NCBI GenBank assembly: GCA_946055125.1
Contig: CAMGFF010000007.1
Span: 1 to 21,574 of the forward strand
Source of the DNA: an uncultured Prevotellaceae bacterium
GTDB taxonomy: Bacteria; Bacteroidota; Bacteroidia; Bacteroidales; Muribaculaceae
Reading direction: 5' to 3'
Length of the DNA: 21,574 bases
The notes under the pieces were generated by a model. That model saw nothing but the letters and a program-made list of their open reading frames with translations, was not told the DNA's origin and searched no databases. This document shows, piece after piece, positions 15,610 to 21,574 of this stretch; the stretch's first letter is position 1, and every line of letters starts with the position of its first letter. Both the position numbers and the translations under genes were made by a program.

Positions 15610-16755
15610 ATGATTTTTCCAATCGATAAATTCAGCTCTATATCCACGCCGTTCTATTACTACGACACCCGGCTGCTACGCGCAACCCTGGCCGAAATCA
15701 ACCGCTGCACGGCCAGTGTCCCCTTCAAGGTGCATTATGCCGTGAAGGCCAATGCCAATGCCGATATTCTGGCAATCGTGCGCGAGGCCGGTCTTGGTAT
15801 CGACTGCGTGAGCGGTGGCGAGCTTGCCGCTGCCCTCGATGCCGGCTTCACTGGCAGCCAGATTGCCTTTGCCGGCGTGGGAAAGACCGACGCCGAGATT
15901 GAGGCGGGTATCGAGAGCGACATCTTCTGCTTCAACGTGGAGTCGCTGCCCGAGATGGAGGTTATCAATGCAATCGCCGCCGCCAAGGGAAAGGTGGCCC
16001 GCATCGCCATTCGCGTGAACCCTAATATCGACGCCCACACCCACAAGTATATCACCACCGGGCTCAATGAGAACAAGTTTGGCATCAACCTGCCTCAGCT
16101 CAATGAGGTGGTCGACGCAGCCCTCGCCATGAAGAATGTGGAGCTTATCGGCCTCCACTTCCACATAGGCTCGCAAATCACCGAGAATGAGCCTTTCGTC
16201 ATGCTCTGCGACAAGGCCAATGAGCTACAAGACCAGCTTGAGGCTCGCGGCGTGAAGCTCTCAATCATCAATGTGGGCGGCGGCCTGGGTATCGACTACT
16301 CCAACCCCGACGGCGCTCCTATTGCCAATTTCGAGCAATACTTCGGCATTTTCAAGCAGCACCTTAGGCTGCGACCCGGTCAGGAGCTCCACTTCGAGCT
16401 TGGCCGCGCAGTGGTAGCTCAGTGTGGCTCGCTTATCACCCGCGTCACCTATGTGAAGACGGGTATTGCAAAGAAATTCATCATTGTCGATGCCGGAATG
16501 AGCGACCTCATTCGCCCAGCTCTCTACCAGGCTCACCACAAGATTGAGAATATCTCGGCTCCTGCCGGAGCCCCCACCGACACCTACGACGTGGTGGGTC
16601 CCATCTGCGAGTCGAGCGACTGCTTCGGCACCAATGAGGTGCTCCCCACCACCCGTCGTGGCGACCTGATTGCGCTACGCTCGGCCGGTGCCTACGGTGA
16701 GATTATGGCCTCGCGCTACAACTGCCGCAAGTTCCCCGCTTCGGTCGCTCTGTGA
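15610..16755 (+). CDS. lysA: Diaminopimelate decarboxylase
   Basis: This 381-residue PLP enzyme of the alanine-racemase-like fold III decarboxylates meso-DAP to lysine, the last step of the pathway. The PLP lysine is Lys46 in HYAVKANAN. HFHIGSQI near residue 180, the phosphate-binding NVGGGLGIDY near 220 and GPICESSDCFG (Cys and Glu of the active site) near 330 are all present. It is somewhat shorter than the E. coli enzyme (420 residues), with the C-terminus ending soon after the GAYGEIMASRYNCR block. It is 8 bases downstream of lysC, so the operon encodes the first and last enzymes of the branch; dapA, dapB and the rest are not in the window. Confidence 0.95.
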   Translation: MIFPIDKFSSISTPFYYYDTRLLRATLAEINRCTASVPFKVHYAVKANANADILAIVREAGLGIDCVSGGELAAALDAGFTGSQIAFAGVGKTDAEIEAGIESDIFCFNVESLPEMEVINAIAAAKGKVARIAIRVNPNIDAHTHKYITTGLNENKFGINLPQLNEVVDAALAMKNVELIGLHFHIGSQITENEPFVMLCDKANELQDQLEARGVKLSIINVGGGLGIDYSNPDGAPIANFEQYFGIFKQHLRLRPGQELHFELGRAVVAQCGSLITRVTYVKTGIAKKFIIVDAGMSDLIRPALYQAHHKIENISAPAGAPTDTYDVVGPICESSDCFGTNEVLPTTRRGDLIALRSAGAYGEIMASRYNCRKFPASVAL

Positions 16756-16806
16756 TGTGACCACCTATGTTCCTACGATTTAACTGATATTAAAGCAATA
16801 ATTCTT

Positions 16807-18573
16807 ATGGCTGAAAATCAAGAAAACAACCCTACCGAGAAGAAAGTGCTCAATTTCATTCACCAGGTAATCACCGACGACCTGAAAGAAGGCAAGAACC
16901 ACGGCCGCGTACAGACTCGCTTCCCACCCGAGCCTAATGGCTATCTTCACATAGGGCACGCCAAGGCTATTGCCTTAGACTTTGGCACCGCCGATATGTT
17001 TGGCGGAACTTGCAACCTGCGTTTCGACGACACCAACCCCAACAAGGAGGATATTGAATTTGCCAATGCCATCGAGGACGACATAAAGTGGCTTGGCTTC
17101 AAGTGGGACAAGGTGCTCTATGCCTCCGATTATTTCCAGCAGCTGTGGGACCTCGCCGTGGCTCTAATCAAGGAGGGAAAGGCCTATGTGGACGAGCAGA
17201 CTGCCGAGCAGATTGCAGAGCAGAAGGGCACGCCCACTCAGCCCGGAAAGGAGTCGCCCTATCGCAACCGGCCCGTGGAGGAAAGCCTACGTCTTTTCGA
17301 GGAAATGAACTCGGGCAACATCGAGCCGGGACGTATGGTGCTTCGCGCAAAAATCGACATGGCTTCCGATAATATGCACTTCCGCGACCCCATAATGTAT
17401 CGCGTGCTTAATATTCCTCACTGGCGCACCGGCAACAAGTGGAACGCCTATCCTATGTACGACTACACTCACGGCCAGTGCGACTACTGGGAGGGCGTCA
17501 CTCACTCGCTCTGCACCTTGGAGTTTGTGCCTCACCGCCCGCTCTACGACCTCTTTGTGGACTGGGCTAAGGAGGTGGCAGGCGACGACAAGCCGCTCTG
17601 CGACAACCGCCCGCGTCAGTATGAGTTCAACAAGCTCAATCTCACCCATATCCTCCTCTCCAAGCGAAACCTGCTCATCCTCGTGAAGGAAGGCGTGGTG
17701 AAGGGCTGGGACGACCCCCGCATGCCCACCATCTGCGGCTACCGCCGCCGCGGCTATTCGCCTGAGGGCATTCTCGCTTTCATCAACAAGATTGGCTACA
17801 CCACATTCGACGCGCTCAACCAGATGTCGCTCTTCGAGAGCGCCGTGCGCGACGACCTCAATAAGCGTGCGCTCCGCGTGAGCGCCGTGGTCGACCCCGT
17901 GAAGCTCGTCATCACCAATTTCCCCGAGGGCGAGGTGGAAACCTATGAGGTGGTCAACAACCCCGAGAATGAGGCCGAAGGTACTCACACCATCGAGTTC
18001 AGCCGCGAGCTGTGGATTGAGCGCGACGACTTCATGGAGGACGCTCCCAAGAAGTTCTTCCGCCTCGGCCCGGGCAAGGAGGTGCGTCTCAAGAGCTCCT
18101 ACATCATTCGCTGCCCCGAGGAGAACTTCTGCAAGAAGGACGAGAACGGCCGCATCGTGGAAATCTACGCCGAGCTCGTGCCCGACACTAAGACCGGACA
18201 GGCCAACTCCAACATGAAAATCAAGGGAAAGACCATTCACTGGGTGTCGTGCAACCACTGCCTCGAAGCCGAGGTGCGCAACTACGACAAGCTCTGGCTC
18301 GTGGAGAACCCTCGCGACGCCGTGGCAAATTTCTCAAAGGAGAATGGCGACGTGCGTGGAATCGAGGCTATGCGCCCGTTCCTCAACCCCGACTCGCTTG
18401 AGGTGAAGAAAGCCTATGTGGAGAAGTGGTGCGCCACACGCAAAGCGCTCGATTACCTGCAGTTCCAGCGCATCGGCTACTACACCGTCGATTACGATTC
18501 CACGCCCGAACACCTCGTGTTCAACCGCACCGTCACTCTCAAGGACAGCTGGGCTAAAGCGCAAAACAAATAG
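16807..18573 (+). CDS. glnS: Glutaminyl-tRNA synthetase
   Basis: This 588-residue class I synthetase charges tRNA-Gln directly. The HIGH motif is intact (residues 48-51, in PEPNGYLHIGHAKAI) and the second signature reads LLSKR (283-287) where E. coli has MSKR. The remaining half is the two-barrel anticodon-binding domain typical of GlnRS, and length is close to the family norm of about 550-580. GlnRS rather than GluRS is indicated by the PPEPNGYLHIGHAK context and the C-terminal barrels. It starts 51 bases after lysA without a visible promoter or terminator between them, so it may be co-transcribed with lysC-lysA. A strong terminator follows. Confidence 0.97.
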   Translation: MAENQENNPTEKKVLNFIHQVITDDLKEGKNHGRVQTRFPPEPNGYLHIGHAKAIALDFGTADMFGGTCNLRFDDTNPNKEDIEFANAIEDDIKWLGFKWDKVLYASDYFQQLWDLAVALIKEGKAYVDEQTAEQIAEQKGTPTQPGKESPYRNRPVEESLRLFEEMNSGNIEPGRMVLRAKIDMASDNMHFRDPIMYRVLNIPHWRTGNKWNAYPMYDYTHGQCDYWEGVTHSLCTLEFVPHRPLYDLFVDWAKEVAGDDKPLCDNRPRQYEFNKLNLTHILLSKRNLLILVKEGVVKGWDDPRMPTICGYRRRGYSPEGILAFINKIGYTTFDALNQMSLFESAVRDDLNKRALRVSAVVDPVKLVITNFPEGEVETYEVVNNPENEAEGTHTIEFSRELWIERDDFMEDAPKKFFRLGPGKEVRLKSSYIIRCPEENFCKKDENGRIVEIYAELVPDTKTGQANSNMKIKGKTIHWVSCNHCLEAEVRNYDKLWLVENPRDAVANFSKENGDVRGIEAMRPFLNPDSLEVKKAYVEKWCATRKALDYLQFQRIGYYTVDYDSTPEHLVFNRTVTLKDSWAKAQNK

Positions 18574-18605
18574 CAAGTCTTTTTAGCACATTTTATTGCA
18601 ATATT

Positions 18606-18645
18606 GGCCAATTTAGCGGATTTTTCGCTAAATTGGCCTTTCTTT
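18606..18645 (+). terminator. Rho-independent terminator after glnS
   Basis: A perfect 13-bp inverted repeat (18606-18618 with 18626-18638, arm GGCCAATTTAGCG) surrounds a 7-base loop and is followed by a T-rich tail (TTTCTTTC). It lies 32 bases after the glnS stop and separates glnS from the promoter of the small secreted protein. Confidence 0.88.
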
Positions 18646-18680
18646 CGTAATCACAATTCTTCTATTTTGCGTTTTAATAG

Positions 18681-18688
18681 TATATTTG
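18681..18688 (+). promoter_or_regulatory. Bacteroidetes -7 box for the small secreted protein gene
   Basis: TATATTTG followed by C is an exact TAnnTTTG match, 21 bases before the ATG at 18710. A TTTG at 18666-18669 is too close (11-base spacer) to be a standard -33 element. Confidence 0.65.
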
Positions 18689-18709
18689 CACTAACATAGA
18701 TTATTAACT

Positions 18710-19096
18710 ATGCTTTCGCCGCTGAAATCTTTCATATTGTCGCTTGGGCTGTGGGCCGTGATGTCGCTCTCGGTGGCGGCTGCCGGTTTCGACCGGCCTG
18801 CTATCTGTGCCCATGCCGATGTGTGTGAGCTCAGCGAGGATTTTGAGCCTATTCACTTAAGCCTATTCACCGGCTTAGGTGATGATATGCCTCTCGGCCG
18901 GTTGCCACGCTCAAAGTATGCGACCTCACACTCTCAGCTCGGCAAGATTCTCACCGTCTGCCGCCACTTCTCTTCCTTTAGCCGAAAGCTCGCCCTTGCC
19001 ATTATCGATTATCGCATCAAGATAGCATCACAGACCTACGGCCGCCTTAATGCAGCCGACTATTATGTGTTCACCTTGCGCCGCATCATCATTTAA
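18710..19096 (+). CDS. Small secreted protein of unknown function
   Basis: I do not recognise this 128-residue protein. It begins with a classic signal peptide: Lys6, a hydrophobic core at about 8-22 and a likely cleavage after AAA at 23-25. The mature part is about 103 residues with three Cys (33, 39, 84). The second half (about 68-128) is basic and rich in Arg, Tyr, Ile and Ser, with no recognised domain and no lipobox. It should therefore be periplasmic or exported. It stands alone, with a terminator before it, its own promoter box and a 277-base gap after it. The promoter and signal peptide make a real gene likely, but function is unknown. Confidence 0.72.
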   Translation: MLSPLKSFILSLGLWAVMSLSVAAAGFDRPAICAHADVCELSEDFEPIHLSLFTGLGDDMPLGRLPRSKYATSHSQLGKILTVCRHFSSFSRKLALAIIDYRIKIASQTYGRLNAADYYVFTLRRIII

Positions 19097-19278
19097 TGGG
19101 TACCCCCCGCGATGATGCTTGCTCCCTCTCAGTGCACACGCTTCAACTACTGAAAACGCTTTTCGTACACACTATACATAACACTACGAAAAACATATTT
19201 CAACGATACAATTACACTTCCTATGAGTGTGTGTGCACCACTACGTCAGGCTACAAGCAAATCCATAAAGATTCATTC

Positions 19279-19314
19279 AGGGCAGTCGTCTCTCATGAGC
19301 GTCGGCCCTTTTTC
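19279..19314 (+). terminator. Possible terminator in the gap before the DUF2461 gene
   Basis: AGGGC (19279-19283) pairs with GCCCT near 19305-19309, and the inner bases pair with two mismatches; TTTTTC follows. The stem is imperfect. It would end the transcript of the small secreted protein gene about 180 bases beyond its stop. The rest of the gap 19097-19373 shows no gene or RNA that I can support. Confidence 0.45.
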
Positions 19315-19337
19315 TTGCCTCTTTCCGCCAATTTTAT

Positions 19338-19345
19338 TACCTTTG
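19338..19345 (+). promoter_or_regulatory. Bacteroidetes promoter of the DUF2461 gene
   Basis: TACCTTTG matches TAnnTTTG, 28 bases before the ATG. A CTTG at 19314-19317, 20 bases upstream of the box, may serve as a weak -33 element. Confidence 0.68.
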
Positions 19346-19373
19346 CAGCACAAGAAGAAAACTCCAAATCACA

Positions 19374-20057
19374 ATGAAAGAAATCCTGAAATTCGTGCGC
19401 GACCTCGCGCAAAACAACAACCGCGAGTGGTTCAATGCCAATAAGCCTCGCTACCAGGCCGTGCTGAAGCAGTGGCACGACTTCTGCCTCGAGCTTATCG
19501 CTGAGATTGGCAGTTTCGACCCCGACATCGCCAAGCTGACCATCGCCGACTGCACCTACCGCATCTACCGCGACACTCGTTTCTCGCCCGACAAGACACC
19601 CTATAAGACCCACTTCGGCGTGTTCCTTTGCCCCGGCGGCAAGAAGTCGATGCACGCCGGCTACTACTTTCACCTTGGCACAGGGCTCAGCGACTCCTAT
19701 CCCCACGCTCACATGCTCGCCTCGGGAAACTACTGCTATGAGCCTGCCGTCATCCCCATCCTTCGCGAGGACATAAGCGACGGCTGGGAGGAGTTCTCCT
19801 CGCAGGTGCTCGCCGCTGCCGACGCCCGCTTTGCAATCGACATGGACGGCGCGTTGAAGAAGGTGCCCAAAGGCTACCCCGCCGATGCACCCTACGCCCG
19901 GTTTATGCGCCTAAAGAACTATTGCCTCGTGGCCGGTGTCGACGACGACTTCGTCACCGCACCACACCTCGCCCGGCGCGTAGCAGCCTTGTTCCGCACT
20001 ACAAAGCCTTTCAACGACTACATAAACCGCGCCGTCGATTTCGCCCACTCCCACTAA
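19374..20057 (+). CDS. DUF2461 family protein
   Basis: This 227-residue protein matches the DUF2461/TIGR02453 family by its N-terminal helix with NNNREWFNANKPRYQ (14-28) and the core TYRIYRDTRFSPDKTPYKTHFG near 62-84, then an AGYYFHL strand. Length is typical of the family. The biochemical role of DUF2461 is not established to my knowledge. No signal peptide or membrane segment is present, so it is probably cytoplasmic. It is a single-gene unit with its own promoter box and converges on trpB2, with a large inverted repeat just after its stop. Confidence 0.9.
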   Translation: MKEILKFVRDLAQNNNREWFNANKPRYQAVLKQWHDFCLELIAEIGSFDPDIAKLTIADCTYRIYRDTRFSPDKTPYKTHFGVFLCPGGKKSMHAGYYFHLGTGLSDSYPHAHMLASGNYCYEPAVIPILREDISDGWEEFSSQVLAAADARFAIDMDGALKKVPKGYPADAPYARFMRLKNYCLVAGVDDDFVTAPHLARRVAALFRTTKPFNDYINRAVDFAHSH

Positions 20058-20065
20058 TCACCATC

Positions 20066-20125
20066 ACACAGCGAAGCCTCACCCTGCAATGATGCGCATA
20101 ATAGTAGGGTGAGGCTTCGCTGTGT
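20066..20125. repeat. Perfect 20-bp inverted repeat between convergent genes
   Basis: Arms 20066-20085 and 20106-20125 are exact reverse complements over 20 positions, enclosing a 20-base loop that contains the self-complementary octamer ATGCGCAT (20092-20099). It lies 9 bases after the DUF2461 stop and 14 bases from the trpB2 stop. Its position suggests a bidirectional terminator or 3'-end stabiliser, but neither side has a T-run. Confidence 0.85.
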
Positions 20126-20139
20126 AGCTTATCAGTGGA

Positions 20140-21498
20140 TTAGAGCTTTGGCACGTCCTTGAGGTTGCGTGCTATCTCCTCATCAGTGAGCTTGTAGTTC
20201 TGCAAGTCGCCGTTGATGTAGCTCTCGTAGGCTGTCATGTCGATAAGCCCATGTCCCGAGAGGTTGAAGAGTATCACCTTCTCCTCGCCGGTGGCTATGC
20301 ACTCCTTGGCCTTGCGCACTGCGGCGGCTATGGCGTGGCAGCTCTCGGGCGCGGGAATGATTCCCTCGGTGCGGGCAAAGAGCATTCCCGCCTCAAACGA
20401 CTCAAGCTGCGGTATGTCCACTCCCTTCATCATTCCGTCCTTTATGAGCTGCGACACTATCACGCCCGCGCCGTGGTAGCGGAGTCCGCCGGCGTGGATA
20501 TTGGCGGGCTTGAAGTCGTGCCCCAGGGTGTACATGGGCAGAAGCGGTGTGTAGCCGGCCTCGTCGCCGAAGTCATACTCAAATTTTCCTCGCGTGAGTT
20601 TCGGGCAGCTCTCGGGCTCGGCGGCAAGAAACTCGGTAGTCTTTCCCTCAAGAATATTGTGGCGCATGAAGGGGAACGCCAGCCCGCCAAAGTTGCTGCC
20701 TCCGCCGAAGCACGCTATCACCGTGTCGGGGTATTCTCCGGCCATGGCCATCTGCTTCTCGGCCTCAAGGCCTATGATGGTCTGGTGCAGCGCCACGTGG
20801 TTGAGCACCGAGCCGAGGGTGTATTTGCAGTGGGGCGTGGTGGTGGCAAGCTCTATGGCCTCGCTTATGGCCGTGCCGAGCGAGCCGGGGTGCATGGGGT
20901 CGCGGGTGATGATGTCTTTTCCGGCGCGGGTTGACATCGAAGGTGAGCCGGTCACCGCAGCGCCAAATGTGCGCATTATGCTTGAGCGGTAGGGCTTCTG
21001 CTGCATCGATATTTTCACCTGATACACGGCTGCCGAGAGGCCATACACGCTGGCGGCGTAGCTCAGTGCGGCTCCCCACTGCCCCGCTCCGGTCTCGGTG
21101 GTCACATTGGTGGTGCCTTCCTCCTTGCAGTAGTAGCACTGCGGCAGCGCCGAGTTGATCTTATGTGAGCCAAGTGGGTTCACGCTCTCATTCTTGAAGT
21201 AGATGTGTGCCGGTGTGCCCAGGGCTTGCTCGAGCGCGTAGGCCCGCACAAGCGGCGTGGCACGGTAGTAGCGGTATTTGTCGAGCACCTCATCGGGAAT
21301 GTCAATCCACGCATGCTCAGTGTCGAGCTCCTGCTTCGAGCACTCGTGGCTGAAGATGTGCGCAAGGTCGTCGACCGTCAGCGGCTCTCGGGTGGCCGGG
21401 TTAAGCGGAAGCATAGGCTTCGTGGGCATGTCGGCCTGTATGTTGTACCACTTGGTGGGTATCTCACTCTCGCTTAGTATAAATCTTTTCTGTTTCAT
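20140..21498 (-). CDS. trpB2: Tryptophan synthase beta-like enzyme, TrpB2 type
   Basis: This 452-residue PLP fold II enzyme has the PLP lysine at residue 113 in NPLGSHKINSA and the conserved ETGAGQWG at 135-142. The phosphate-binding FGGGSNFGG follows near residue 270, and SGHGLIDM lies near the C-terminus. Length (about 400 for TrpB1) and the long N-terminal extension with KWYNIQADMP mark the TrpB2 subgroup, which does not need the usual TrpA partner. It can make tryptophan from indole and serine. No trpA or other trp gene is adjacent, so it may act in indole salvage. It is the only minus-strand gene, transcribed from a promoter box at the right edge of the window. Confidence 0.93.
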   Translation of the reverse strand: MKQKRFILSESEIPTKWYNIQADMPTKPMLPLNPATREPLTVDDLAHIFSHECSKQELDTEHAWIDIPDEVLDKYRYYRATPLVRAYALEQALGTPAHIYFKNESVNPLGSHKINSALPQCYYCKEEGTTNVTTETGAGQWGAALSYAASVYGLSAAVYQVKISMQQKPYRSSIMRTFGAAVTGSPSMSTRAGKDIITRDPMHPGSLGTAISEAIELATTTPHCKYTLGSVLNHVALHQTIIGLEAEKQMAMAGEYPDTVIACFGGGSNFGGLAFPFMRHNILEGKTTEFLAAEPESCPKLTRGKFEYDFGDEAGYTPLLPMYTLGHDFKPANIHAGGLRYHGAGVIVSQLIKDGMMKGVDIPQLESFEAGMLFARTEGIIPAPESCHAIAAAVRKAKECIATGEEKVILFNLSGHGLIDMTAYESYINGDLQNYKLTDEEIARNLKDVPKL

Positions 21499-21557
21499 GT
21501 CGTCTTAATTTTTTTGTCTTTTGGGGTTTCAATAAATAAGCTTTGTTTTCTATGCCG

Positions 21558-21565
21558 CAAATGTA
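21558..21565 (-). promoter_or_regulatory. Bacteroidetes -7 box for trpB2
   Basis: On the minus strand TACATTTG, followed by C, matches TAnnTTTG and lies about 60 bases upstream of the trpB2 ATG (21498). The -33 region would fall beyond the window's end. Confidence 0.65.
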
Positions 21566-21574
21566 ATCCTTTAT

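Noticed and set aside
17287..18258. 323-residue minus-strand open frame inside glnS
   Set aside because: It is antisense to conserved glnS sequence, with His/Val/Glu-rich composition typical of such shadow frames and no motif.
19096..19377. 93-residue open frame in the gap before the DUF2461 gene
   Set aside because: Its composition and codon use are unlike the neighbours, it runs through a terminator-like hairpin and the promoter box at 19338, and it overlaps the next start.

Overview
The window looks like a chromosomal stretch of a Bacteroidales bacterium. Most intergenic gaps carry a Bacteroidetes-type -7 promoter box (TAnnTTTG), Shine-Dalgarno sequences are not evident, coding DNA is GC-rich while the gaps are AT-rich, and the gene set (lspA beside a DUF4296 lipoprotein, a DksA-like protein with a degenerate zinc finger, stand-alone TrpB2) fits that order. 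A Muribaculaceae-like origin is plausible from base composition, but this is a guess. There is no phage, insertion sequence, CRISPR array, tRNA or rRNA that I can see. All genes but the last lie on the + strand.

Layout. (1) 19-56: terminator of a gene upstream of the window. (2) 232-3849: an alpha/beta hydrolase, a membrane-anchored MurF-like Mur ligase and a D-Ala-D-Ala-ligase-family ATP-grasp enzyme, apparently co-transcribed. This looks like an accessory peptidoglycan-type module and is the most unusual locus here. (3) 3899-9796: ileS (type 2, with a swapped GxHH signature), a DksA/TraR-like regulator without its zinc cysteines, lspA, a DUF4296 lipoprotein and a small unknown protein. (4) 9888-14144: purU, hisH, hisA, hisF, hisIE and an FtsE-like ATPase, mostly overlapping or a few bases apart. 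(5) 14279-18573: lysC, lysA and glnS, closed by a strong terminator. (6) 18710-19096: a small secreted protein of unknown function. (7) 19374-20057: a DUF2461 protein. (8) 20140-21498, minus strand: TrpB2, converging on the DUF2461 gene across a perfect 20-bp inverted repeat.

How the genes work together. Region 4 holds the second half of histidine synthesis: HisIE opens the phosphoribosyl-ATP product, HisA isomerises it, and HisHF forms the imidazole and releases AICAR. AICAR re-enters purine synthesis using 10-formyl-THF, the compound that PurU hydrolyses, so the operon joins two ends of the purine/histidine/one-carbon loop. hisG, hisD, hisC and hisB are not in the window. Region 5 begins (aspartokinase) and ends (diaminopimelate decarboxylase) the lysine/DAP pathway. 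Regions 2, 3 and 4 also carry envelope functions: cell-wall ligases, lipoprotein processing and an FtsE-type divisome ATPase.

Most of the window is housekeeping. The points I rate highest are the hydrolase/membrane-Mur-ligase/Ddl module, the GxHH IleRS active site, the large inverted repeat between the convergent genes, and a codon-junction effect on asparagine codon choice.
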